From: CALJXB01 sp965225935
Lineage (GTDB): Bacteria; Pseudomonadota; Alphaproteobacteria; Kiloniellales; JAKSDN01
Length of the DNA stretch: 64,000 nucleotides
NCBI GenBank assembly: GCA_965225935.1
Contig: CBDDCC010000018.1
Span: forward strand, 1 to 64,000
Direction: 5' to 3'
Shown one piece after another: positions 45,663-53,751 of this stretch (positions within the stretch are counted from its first letter, which is position 1; each line of letters begins with the position of its first letter). The translations under genes were made by a program, and so were the position numbers. The notes under the pieces were generated by a model that saw only the letters and a list, made by a program, of their open reading frames with translations, was not told the DNA's origin and searched no databases.

Positions 45663-46607
45663 TCACTTGTAGCTATCGTTCGACGGCAGCATGGCTCCCA
45701 CTTGACTGGACAGATCCTTGTCGCTGATGGCGGCGACCAACGACCGCGCATTGGCCTCGCTCGGATCCTGCAGCAGTCGATCGGCCTCCGGCACGCTATT
45801 TTGGATTGCCGAGAGCGCCTTCTTGGCCGCGTCAATCCTCGCATTCTGTGCCGCCACGTATTTCGGATGGTCGGACAGACCCAACGCTTTGACCGAGACG
45901 ACCAAGGACGCCGCATGGCCGGTGACGAACAGGCGCGCCAACTCAGGCGGCGTCATCTTCGCGTTCTTTGTCATCTGCGGCGGATAGAAGCGATGCCTTA
46001 CGCTGCCCTGGGAATAGCGCACCAGCTCGTAGTCTGGATTGATGGGGTGGCCCGCATCCAGCATCTTGACGATCGTGTCCCCGGACAATCCGTCCTGGGC
46101 CATGGCGTGGCACGAGAAGCAGTTCAAGGCGACGTCGTAAGCCGCGCTCGGCCAAATCATGCCCGCCTCGCTCGCCTTTCGGACTCTTTCCGCCTTGTGT
46201 TCCGCGCTTTCGGTTTCCCGCGTGACGCCTTCGCCGTAATCGTTGTGGATCTCGAACCAACCCGAAGACGCTCCGTGACAACTCTCGCAAGACGGTCCGG
46301 CCGCAGCCTTCGTCTTCTCACCCTCCGTGACCATCGTGTAGTGGCACATGTTGCAGGTGTCGCTGCGCTTCATTCGCTTTTCGCCAATCGCCTTGACGAT
46401 CTTCTTGGCCTTGGACGTCCGGTGCACCTTCTTCAGTGCCTTATAGTGTTTGGTACGCTCCCAGACCGTGACCTCGGCCCTGTGGCACTTCTCGCAGGTG
46501 TCCGGACCCAGATAAAATGACTCCGCCAGCAGGTCCGAAGCTGGAATCAGGGCCAACAAGGCGAACAGGAGGAATCCCGCGATCCAACGGACCAGCTCCT
46601 TATGCAT
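45663..46607 (-). CDS. secreted tetrahaem c-type cytochrome (cytochrome c554-like)
   Basis: 314 residues from ATG 46607. A signal peptide (WIAGFLLFALLALIPASDLLA) ends near residue 28. Four CxxCH sites are at Cys38 (CEKCH), Cys85 (CNMCH), Cys107 (CESCH) and Cys163 (CFSCH), followed by a haem-free helical C-terminus. The spacing and the TCEKCHRAEVTVWERTKHYK opening resemble the cytochrome c554 family. It overlaps the 3' end of the cyclase gene by 8 bases and is followed after 155 bases by the cyclic-nucleotide-binding Fe-S gene. It is a likely periplasmic shuttle. Confidence 0.86.
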   Translation of the reverse strand: MHKELVRWIAGFLLFALLALIPASDLLAESFYLGPDTCEKCHRAEVTVWERTKHYKALKKVHRTSKAKKIVKAIGEKRMKRSDTCNMCHYTMVTEGEKTKAAAGPSCESCHGASSGWFEIHNDYGEGVTRETESAEHKAERVRKASEAGMIWPSAAYDVALNCFSCHAMAQDGLSGDTIVKMLDAGHPINPDYELVRYSQGSVRHRFYPPQMTKNAKMTPPELARLFVTGHAASLVVSVKALGLSDHPKYVAAQNARIDAAKKALSAIQNSVPEADRLLQDPSEANARSLVAAISDKDLSSQVGAMLPSNDSYK

Positions 46608-47274
46608 GGGCCCTCGGATCCCATGCCATCGCCTTGCTTTTGCGTTCGGCGGGTCTCGGAGCCGCGGAGAAGGCCCGCACGAGCTTGGTGGTGTTCTTGA
46701 GCCGGTGTTCCCCGGCATCTGCGAAGTCTCTGCCTGTCTTGCCCATGACCCGTCGATAAACGCTCTCGGAGACCATCATGCCTCCGGGCTCGGCGAGGCT
46801 TTCCAAGTGCGCCGCGATGTTCACGTCCAAGCCGTAGATCATGCCATCGTGCTTCACGATGACGCCGCCGAAATTGATGCCGATGCGGAAGCGCATGCGC
46901 AGGTCTTTGGGCAGCATCTTGTTCCGGCGGCCTATTTCTTCCTGGATTGCGAACGCGGCCTCGACCGCTCTCATGGGACAGGAGAAGATTGCCAGCACGC
47001 TGTCGCCGGCAGTATCGACAACTCGGCCGTTCTCACGGGCAACGCGCTCGTGAAACACCGCTCTATAGGCTTCCAGAGTGGCTACGGTCGCCCACTCATC
47101 GGTCGCCAGAAGTCTTGAAAAGCCGGCCACATCGGCCGACAGGATGGCGGCTTGAACCTTGTAGACATGCGGGCTCACCAGGTTGGGTTTCGCCGCCGGC
47201 ATGCCGCTCGCTAGCGCATTCCGGGACGCGGACCCCCCTTCACCTGGCCAAGACCACTCTCGATTGTCGCGCAT
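46600..47274 (-). CDS. class III adenylate/guanylate cyclase homology domain protein
   Basis: 224 residues from ATG 47274 (start uncertain; 47202 is also possible). The catalytic fold is clear: AAILSADVAGFSRLLATDE with the first metal aspartate (Asp48), GRVVDTAGDSVLAIF with the second (Asp91), RIGINFGGVIVKHDGMIYG, and VNIAAHLESLAEPGGMMVSE. In the last motif the conserved Asn is present (Asn152), but the transition-state Arg four residues later is His156. Activity may be reduced, lost or altered. It heads the minus-strand cytochrome operon and overlaps the tetrahaem gene, which places a cyclic-nucleotide source beside a cyclic-nucleotide-binding Fe-S protein. Confidence 0.85.
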   Translation of the reverse strand: MRDNREWSWPGEGGSASRNALASGMPAAKPNLVSPHVYKVQAAILSADVAGFSRLLATDEWATVATLEAYRAVFHERVARENGRVVDTAGDSVLAIFSCPMRAVEAAFAIQEEIGRRNKMLPKDLRMRFRIGINFGGVIVKHDGMIYGLDVNIAAHLESLAEPGGMMVSESVYRRVMGKTGRDFADAGEHRLKNTTKLVRAFSAAPRPAERKSKAMAWDPRAHA

Positions 47275-47842
47275 TTTACCTACTGGGAACCTATCCACTA
47301 CTTATCGATCCCAGCCTTGTTCGGTCGAGGGACCTGCAGTATCCGACCACCGCGTCTCCACAAAGAGTCTCTCCAAACAACAGATCATGACGCCATTCGT
47401 TCCTGCGTCTTCGGGCCAACAGCAAGACGTCCTGCAGAACCCCGAGCCGGAAAGCATTTGCATCGCCGGGCGCGCCTTCGAGCACATGGAATGGAACGTC
47501 AACGCTAACCAAGCCCCGCAAGCCTTGCAGCCCGTCCGATCACAGCGCCTCCTTTCCTCAGAACGAAGGCGATGAAGTCATGATGCCCCGGGAACGCGAC
47601 CAAACGGGGACGGGGTTATGGCTAGATTGTGGTGTTTGCGTCTGGCCCCGGCCCAGGCCTTTCATGACCTTTAGAAGCGCGACCTCTGCCGCTTACCATG
47701 ATGTTCGCTGCGCTAGGGTAAAGCGGCAGATTCCCGAGGTCCCCTATGCTGCCGTGGCCGAACGCCTGAATGGTCAACGTGAAGAAGAATGGGGCCGATT
47801 ATGCCGGGAAACATGGTTAACAGAGGCGCGCGCAAGCGGGCC
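47275..47842. other. intergenic region upstream of the cyclase gene, no convincing gene
   Basis: About 570 bases. Open frames here are short and lack family features or ribosome binding sites. CTGCCGCTT at 47686-47694 is repeated inverted as AAGCGGCAG at 47721-47729; it may be a hairpin at the end of the transcript from the left or an operator. The promoter of the minus-strand cytochrome operon should lie here, but I cannot place it. Confidence 0.5.
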
Positions 47843-48562
47843 TTACTCATCCGAAACTAAGACACAGTATTGATCTTTTTTCTCGAACTCGGCACAGGCG
47901 GAGCGCGCGGCAGCCTCGCTTTCATAGGGGTAAGCAACGACCCGAACGAACAGGCCGCGGTCGCCCAGGTCGATCTGCTTGAGCGCCAAGCTCTTGCCCG
48001 CGAGAAGCTTGGGATGGAGCTCTTTCAGGTTGTCCCACATGAAAACCGCGAGGTCTTCCGTTCTGGCCGAAGCCAGGTGAACGGCGTATGCATCGAGCGG
48101 AGTGTCAGGACCGGTGTCGCCCTCGGATTGCTGCGAAGTCGCGACTTCAGGACTGGAGTCCGTGTCGTCGGGCGCCTGCTCCATCGACTTTGAGACAAAC
48201 GCAGCCAATCGGTCGCGAACGGCCTGGTGATCCGCGGCCCAAGCCTGGTCTTCGTTTTCAGCGAGAACACCGTCCCAAAGGGCGATGGTCTCCTGTGCTT
48301 GCTGGTGTTGGCTATCCGCGAGATATGCCGTTGCCAGGTGTTCCAACAGGAGCCCCCGGTCTTGGGCTGCCGCACCGGCTTCAAGCGCTAAGGCGTAGGC
48401 CTCTTCGAACTGCGCAACCGCCTGTGGGTAGTCGTCCGAATCGAAGGCGGCCAATCCGGCGTCTCTCAGCTCTTGCCAAGTTGTTGCGTATGCCGAGCCT
48501 GACCATCCCCAGAAGCCTACAATACAGAGAAAGCATAGAATCTGTCTGATACCTGGACGCAT
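47843..48562 (-). CDS. secreted TPR-like protein with C-terminal SPOR-like domain
   Basis: 239 residues. A signal peptide (ILCFLCIVGFWGWSGSAYA) is followed by TPR-like helices (ELRDAGLAAFDSDDYPQAVA, then LLEHLATAYLADSQHQQAQE), a disordered acidic linker, and a last 75 residues, YAVHLASARTEDLAVFMWDN to FVRVVAYPYESEAAARSACA, that fit a SPOR domain. SPOR domains bind peptidoglycan, so the protein is probably periplasmic. It precedes the cyclase gene on the same strand, 568 bases away; membership of the same system is possible but not shown. Confidence 0.75.
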   Translation of the reverse strand: MRPGIRQILCFLCIVGFWGWSGSAYATTWQELRDAGLAAFDSDDYPQAVAQFEEAYALALEAGAAAQDRGLLLEHLATAYLADSQHQQAQETIALWDGVLAENEDQAWAADHQAVRDRLAAFVSKSMEQAPDDTDSSPEVATSQQSEGDTGPDTPLDAYAVHLASARTEDLAVFMWDNLKELHPKLLAGKSLALKQIDLGDRGLFVRVVAYPYESEAAARSACAEFEKKDQYCVLVSDE

Positions 48563-48951
48563 CGCTTGAACCGTTATGCCCTTTGTTCGGGTTTGGCGGC
48601 ACGCCTAAACTCGACCAAAGCGCAGCGGATTGCAAGCTGCGGCGTTCTGAGATGACCCCTCGGCGTCCCGATCCTCCGCCGGACGCGTCTCCGCGTCCTT
48701 TCGGCGACGTCCTCGGCCGGCCACTCCGTTCGGATGGTCGCGACAAGGCGATCCGCAGCGACACCTTCCAACCGCGGCTTTCCAACCCGGTTGTGTTGCA
48801 GAACGCCGTCAGAACGCAGTCGTTGGACCGATACCGAGGTCCTGGCGGGTGGTGGCCTGCCTCGCGTTTCGGCGAAGACCACTGTCCTTACGATCACGGT
48901 CCAGCCATGGCGGCGGCTTGGAGATGCTCTTCGGTGCCTACCGGGGGTGCG
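48563..48951. other. intergenic region between the SPOR gene and the GntR gene
   Basis: About 390 bases. Open frames exist on both strands but none has family-like sequence, a good ribosome binding site or conserved motifs. I see no repeats of note. It should contain the promoter of the SPOR-domain gene and the end of the transporter operon. Confidence 0.5.
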
Positions 48952-49746
48952 TCAGCTCCGGTCGAGGCGCAGGAAGCGGTTCGTCAACTCCGCCTCGCAA
49001 GCCTCCATGTAGGCGTGCGCGGCGCACATGTGATCGTACATGATGCTGCGCACTTCCGGCTCGTCGGCCCGGTGCAGCGCGGCGAGCAGACGGATCTGGT
49101 AGCTCAGGCCGCTCTCGCGCAGCTCCGGGTTCGGCTTGCCGTAGATGCGCCGGCAGATCGCCAGGTTGCGCAAGAGGTTCTGCAGGAAGCCGCAAAAGAA
49201 TCCGAGCACGGGATTGGGGCAGAGCTCGGCCAGAACGGAGTGGAAGTCGAGCTCGGCGAGGCGCTGGCGATACTCCTCGCCCAGGTTCGCCGCCGGATGG
49301 TCGTAGAGCCGGATGGTCGCCCGCAAGCGCTCGAAGTCGGCTTCCTCGAGCCGGCCCACCAGGGAAGCGGCCATTTCGGGTTCCAGCAGCTTGCGCAGGG
49401 CGTAGATGCCGCCGATGGTCGGCTGCGAGAAAAAGAAGTAGTTGCCGAGCAGCTCCATGGCGCGCCGGCCGTCGAGCTCCGCGATGTAGGCGCCGCCGCG
49501 GGGCCCGGTGCGGGTGCGTACCAGCCCCTGCGTCTGCAGCGCGCCGAGCGCTTCGCGCACCGTGCTCTTCGACGCCTTGAACATCTCCATGAGATCGCGC
49601 TCCTGGGGCAGGCGATCTCCGGGCTTCAGGTCGTGCTCGACGATCCAGTCCTTCAGCCGCTCGCTGATTTCCACCGGGCGCTTGGCTTGCCGTCCGGACG
49701 GCTCGGTGGCCGCCGTGCCGCCGCTGGCGTCGTTCTGATCCTTCAT
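48952..49746 (-). CDS. GntR-family regulator, FCD subfamily
   Basis: 264 residues. The N-terminal winged HTH reads RLKDWIVEHDLKPGDRLPQE, RDLMEMFKASKSTVREALGA and LQTQGLVRTRTGPRGGAYI. The helical FCD ligand domain follows (LRKLLEPEMAASLVGRLEEA, then DFHSVLAELCPNP). It is the last gene of the transporter operon and overlaps the ATPase gene by 4 bases, so it is made with the transporter it probably controls. The likely operators are the paired TTATCATrATAA sites at 55384-55426. Confidence 0.92.
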   Translation of the reverse strand: MKDQNDASGGTAATEPSGRQAKRPVEISERLKDWIVEHDLKPGDRLPQERDLMEMFKASKSTVREALGALQTQGLVRTRTGPRGGAYIAELDGRRAMELLGNYFFFSQPTIGGIYALRKLLEPEMAASLVGRLEEADFERLRATIRLYDHPAANLGEEYRQRLAELDFHSVLAELCPNPVLGFFCGFLQNLLRNLAICRRIYGKPNPELRESGLSYQIRLLAALHRADEPEVRSIMYDHMCAAHAYMEACEAELTNRFLRLDRS

Positions 49747-50768
49747 CCCGCCCGGCTGCCTCCGTCGCTCTCCCGGTCCAAGGGGTGGAAGCAGGCGGCG
49801 GCGTGACCGCCGTTGCTGCTTGGTACGTCGCTGCTCGGGACATCGGCTGCCAGCGGCGGAGGCGCGCTGCGGCAGTCGTCGGCTGCCCGCGGGCAGCGCG
49901 GCGCGAAGGCGCAGCCCGGCAGGGGCGCGAAGGGGTCGGGCAGCTCGACCGGCTTGTCCTCTCCTGCGATGCGGCGGCGGCCGGGCACCGGCGCCGAGTC
50001 CAGCAGCAGCCTGGTGTAGGGATGTCGCGGCGCGCCGAACAGGTCGCCTGCCGCCGCCAGCTCCACAACGCTGCCGAAGTACATGACGGCGACCCGGTCG
50101 CTGATGGTCTCGACGACCGAGAGGTCGTGGCTGATGAAGACGTAGGTCAGGCCGAAGCGTGCCTTCAGATCGTCCAGCAGATTGAGGACCTGCGCCTGGA
50201 CCGAGACGTCGAGCGCCGAGACCGGCTCGTCCAGCACGATGACGCGCGGCTCCGCGGCGAGCGCGCGGGCGATGCCGATGCGCTGCGCCTGCCCGCCGGA
50301 GAACTCGTGGGGATAGCGCTCGAGAAACTCCTCGCGCAGGTTGACCGCGTCCATCAGCTCCGCCAAGCGCGCCTCGCAGCGCTCCGGCGGTAGCTCGAGC
50401 AGATGAACCATCGGCGCCATGAGTATGGACCTGATGGTCTTGCGCGGGTTCAACGAGCTGACCGGATCCTGGAAGACGTACTGAATGGTTGCCGCCAGCG
50501 GCCGGCCGTCGCTCCGCCTGCCGGCCCGCAGTACCTCGTCGTCGAGACGGATGACGCCATCGCTGGGCCGGTCGAGGCCGACCAGCATCCGGGCCAGGGT
50601 CGACTTGCCGCAGCCGGACTCGCCGACGATGCCGAGGGTCTCTCCTTCTCGCAGGTCGAGGTCGACCCTGCGCACCGCGTGAACGCTCGGCGCGCGGCCG
50701 CCGAACAGGCGCCGCTCCCCGCCGAAGCGGCGGGCGAGCCCGTCGACCTGCAGCAGCACCTTGCTCAC
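49743..50768 (-). CDS. peptide/nickel-type ABC transporter ATP-binding protein (DppF/OppF type)
   Basis: 341 residues. Walker A is GESGCGKSTLARMLVGLDRP, the Q-loop lies in YVFQDPVSSLNPRKTI, the signature is FSGGQAQRIGIARALA, and Walker B is VIVLDEPVSALD. The C-terminal oligo/dipeptide domain with four-Cys-type context (PLPGCAFAPRCPRAADDCRS) is the [4Fe-4S]- or metal-associated tail seen in this sub-family. The start overlaps the stop of the permease-ATPase fusion (ATGA). It pairs with the fused DppD domain as the second ATPase. Confidence 0.93.
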   Translation of the reverse strand: MSKVLLQVDGLARRFGGERRLFGGRAPSVHAVRRVDLDLREGETLGIVGESGCGKSTLARMLVGLDRPSDGVIRLDDEVLRAGRRSDGRPLAATIQYVFQDPVSSLNPRKTIRSILMAPMVHLLELPPERCEARLAELMDAVNLREEFLERYPHEFSGGQAQRIGIARALAAEPRVIVLDEPVSALDVSVQAQVLNLLDDLKARFGLTYVFISHDLSVVETISDRVAVMYFGSVVELAAAGDLFGAPRHPYTRLLLDSAPVPGRRRIAGEDKPVELPDPFAPLPGCAFAPRCPRAADDCRSAPPPLAADVPSSDVPSSNGGHAAACFHPLDRESDGGSRAG

Positions 50769-52714
50769 GATTGTGCCCCCTCGGCGGCCGCGCCGAGCGG
50801 GAAGAGACAGCGCACCGCGCGCTGTTCGCCGAGCGGATCGAGCGCGATATCGCCCATGCGGCAGTCTGGTCGGGCCTGGGCGCAGCGCTCGGCGAAGGCG
50901 CAGCCGTCCGGGAGGCGGTTGACCACCGGCGGCAGGCCGGGAATGGCGTCGAGCCGGCGCTCGGGCTGGCCCAGCACCGGCACGCAGTCGATCAACTTGC
51001 GGGTATAGGGATGAGCCGGCGCCGCCAGCACGTCCTCGGTCGGCCCGATCTCGACGATGCGCCCGGCGTACATCACCGCGACCCGGTCGCAGATCTCCGA
51101 GACCACGCCGAAATCATGGGTGATGAAGAGCACCGCCGCCTGCTTGTCCGAGCGCAGCCGGTTGAGCAGCTTCAGCATCTGCGCCTGAACGGTGACGTCG
51201 AGCGCGGTGGTCGGTTCGTCGGCGATCAGGATCTCCGGGTCGTTGGCCAGCGCCATGGCGATGCAGATTCGCTGGCGCATGCCGCCGGACAGCTCGTGCG
51301 GAAAGGCCTTCATGCGCTGTTCGGCACTGGGGATCTGCACCAGCTTGAGAAGATCGACCGCCAGCGCGTGCGCGGCACGATAGCTCAGAGGCTGATGGGC
51401 GCGCACCGCCTCGACGATCTGATCGCCCACGGTGAACAGCGGATGCAGGGTCGACAAGGGGTCCTGGAACACGCACGCGAAGGTGCCGCCGCGCAATTGG
51501 CGCAGGCGGCCGTAGGGCACGTCCAGCAGATCCTCGCCGTCGTAGGTGACGCTACCGCCGACGATGCGGCCGGGCGGCGTCGGCACGAGCCCCAGCAGGG
51601 ACATGGCGGTGACCGACTTGCCCGAGCCCGATTCGCCGACCAGGCCCAGGCATTCCTCGGACTTGAGGTCGAGGTCGACCCCGCCGACCGCCCGATAGGT
51701 CTCGGTGCCGATGCGGAACTCTGTGGCCAGGCCGCGAATGTCGAGCAACCTCGCCGGTCCGCCCTGGCCCGCCGGGAGCTTCGCCCGGTCGCGGACCACA
51801 TCCGTGCGCGCCGAGGGCCGGCCGAGGGCTCCCGACTTCAGCCGAGGATCGAGAACGTCGCGCACGCCGTCGCCCGTCAGATTGATACTCATCACGAGGA
51901 TGAAGATCATCAGACCGGGAATCATCGAGACATGCGGTGCGGTGAAGAGCTGGCGGCGCCCTTCGCCCAGCATCGAGCCGAGGTCGGCCTGCGGCGGCTG
52001 CGCACCCAGGCCGAGGAAACTCAGCCCCGCCGTCTCCAGGATCATCCAGCCGACCGTGGTCGCCATCGTGATGACGATGACCGGCAGCACGTTGGGCAGC
52101 ACCTCGGTCATGAGGATCGAGACATCGCCCTTGCCCGACAGGCGAGCGGCATCGACGAACTCCCGGTGCACCAGGCCGACGGTCACGCCGCGGATATTGC
52201 GCGCGAAGAAGGGGATGTTGACGACTGCGATGGCGAGCAGTGCGTTCATCAGGCCGGGGCCGAGCGCGGCGACGATGGCGAGGGCCAGCAGGATGTAGGG
52301 AAAAGCCATCAGCATGTCGATGCCGCGCATGATCAGGTTGTCACTGCGCCCGCCCAGGTATCCGGCGCTCAGGCCGACGAGCGAGCCGATGACGGCGGCG
52401 ACCAGCGTCGCGGAGAGACCGACCGCGACGGAGGTACGCGTGCCGTGAAGCAGCCGGCTCAGGAGGTCGCGGCCGAGCTGGTCGGTGCCGAGCAGGTGGC
52501 CGGGGCTCAGCGGCGGCAGCAGGCGATTGGCCGGCTCCGTCGCGTCGGGCGACGGCAGCGGAAGCAGCGGCGCGATCAGCACGAGACAGGCGACAGCGGC
52601 CAAAGTGATCAGGCCGCCGGCGGCCAGCCGGTTGGCCGAGAAGAGGCGCCATGCGCTGGGCCGTCCGGAGCGCGCGCCGGCGGTTCTCCTGGTGGCGACC
52701 GCGGCCTGGGTCAC
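50765..52714 (-). CDS. ABC transporter permease-ATPase fusion (DppC-DppD type)
   Basis: 649 residues from GTG 52714, which overlaps the DppB stop as GTGA. The N-terminal ~300 residues are a DppC permease: LLGTDQLGRDLLSRLLHGTR, and the EAA-like loop with RLSGKGDVSILMTEVLPNVL. After a linker, a complete DppD ATPase follows: Walker A in GLVGESGSGKSVTAMSLLG (about residue 358), signature HELSGGMRQRICIAMALAND, Walker B EILIADEPTTALD, and the C-terminal PDGCAFAERCAQARPDC. There is no stop or frameshift between the halves, and the linker reads as coding. Confidence 0.9.
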   Translation of the reverse strand: MTQAAVATRRTAGARSGRPSAWRLFSANRLAAGGLITLAAVACLVLIAPLLPLPSPDATEPANRLLPPLSPGHLLGTDQLGRDLLSRLLHGTRTSVAVGLSATLVAAVIGSLVGLSAGYLGGRSDNLIMRGIDMLMAFPYILLALAIVAALGPGLMNALLAIAVVNIPFFARNIRGVTVGLVHREFVDAARLSGKGDVSILMTEVLPNVLPVIVITMATTVGWMILETAGLSFLGLGAQPPQADLGSMLGEGRRQLFTAPHVSMIPGLMIFILVMSINLTGDGVRDVLDPRLKSGALGRPSARTDVVRDRAKLPAGQGGPARLLDIRGLATEFRIGTETYRAVGGVDLDLKSEECLGLVGESGSGKSVTAMSLLGLVPTPPGRIVGGSVTYDGEDLLDVPYGRLRQLRGGTFACVFQDPLSTLHPLFTVGDQIVEAVRAHQPLSYRAAHALAVDLLKLVQIPSAEQRMKAFPHELSGGMRQRICIAMALANDPEILIADEPTTALDVTVQAQMLKLLNRLRSDKQAAVLFITHDFGVVSEICDRVAVMYAGRIVEIGPTEDVLAAPAHPYTRKLIDCVPVLGQPERRLDAIPGLPPVVNRLPDGCAFAERCAQARPDCRMGDIALDPLGEQRAVRCLFPLGAAAEGAQS

Positions 52715-53658
52715 GTCTTCAGCCTCGGATCGAGAAGGTGCTGAACCACGTCGGTCAGTAGATTGATCAGCACATAGCTGGCGGCGACCACCAACACCCC
52801 GCCCTGGACCAGCAACAGGTCGCGGGTCGAGATCGCCTTGACCAGCATGCGGCCGATGCCGGGCCACTGGAACACCGTCTCGATGTAGACGGCGCCGCCG
52901 AGGACGAAGCCGGCCTGGATGCCGAGCACCGGGATCACGCTGACCAGCGCCACTTTGAAGGCGTGGCGATAGATCACCCGGCGCTCGCCGAGGCCCTTGG
53001 CGCGGGCCGTGCGGATGTAGTCCTGGCGCAGCACCTCGAGCATGGCCGCCCGGGTCAGGCGGGCGATGACCCCGGTGGCGACGACCGCGAGCGTGGCCGC
53101 CGGCAGGATCAGATGCGTGAGGAGGTCGGGCAGATCTCCGCCGCCGTAGATGGCGAACATGCCGCTCGCCGGCAGCAGCTTCCACTGCACGGCGAAGCCC
53201 AGGATCAACAGCAAACCGAGCCAGAAGGACGGCATGGAGAGCCCGATCAGCACAAACAGGGTGATGATGCGGTCGGCCCAGCCGAACTGCCTGACCGCTG
53301 ACACGATGCCGGCCAGCAGGCCGAAGAGGGAGCACAGCAGCATGGCGGCGCCGGCCAGGACGAGGGTCGCGCCGAAGCGCTCCAACACCTCGTCGATCAC
53401 CGGACGGTTCAGGGTGTAGGAGCGCCCGAAGTCGCCCTGAAGCAGATTGCCGATCCAGATCGCGTACTGCTCGAGGAGGGAGCGATCGAGTCCGAGCTCG
53501 CGGTTGAGCTTGGCGACGTTTTCCGGCGTGGCGTAGGCGCCGAGGATGGCCGTCGCGGGGTCGCCCGGGATCATCGCCATGATGAGGAACACGATGACGG
53601 TCAGGCCGAACAGCACCGGCACGGCCGACAACAGTCGCTTTAGGACGTAGAAACCCAT
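52711..53658 (-). CDS. peptide/nickel-type ABC transporter permease (DppB type)
   Basis: 315 residues. MGFYVLKRLLSAVPVLFGLT is the standard N-terminus. IPGDPATAILGAYATPENVA and LGLDRSLLEQYAIWIGNLLQ followed by GDFGRSYTLNRPV are the extracytoplasmic signature. About six membrane segments and the EAA loop (RAKGLGERRVIYRHAFKVAL) follow. Translation couples to the permease-ATPase fusion. Confidence 0.94.
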   Translation of the reverse strand: MGFYVLKRLLSAVPVLFGLTVIVFLIMAMIPGDPATAILGAYATPENVAKLNRELGLDRSLLEQYAIWIGNLLQGDFGRSYTLNRPVIDEVLERFGATLVLAGAAMLLCSLFGLLAGIVSAVRQFGWADRIITLFVLIGLSMPSFWLGLLLILGFAVQWKLLPASGMFAIYGGGDLPDLLTHLILPAATLAVVATGVIARLTRAAMLEVLRQDYIRTARAKGLGERRVIYRHAFKVALVSVIPVLGIQAGFVLGGAVYIETVFQWPGIGRMLVKAISTRDLLLVQGGVLVVAASYVLINLLTDVVQHLLDPRLKT

Positions 53659-53751
53659 CGGCGGCCCGCCCCTCGCGCGGACAAGGCAATTAGGCCCGGC
53701 GGCCGGGGACGGCCGAGGTTCAGGTGACCCCGCCGGCCCCGGCGATCGGGC

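Noticed and set aside
47580..47873. 97-codon plus-strand frame before the SPOR-domain gene
   Set aside because: Unusual composition, no ribosome binding site, no motif, and its end overlaps the convergent SPOR gene.
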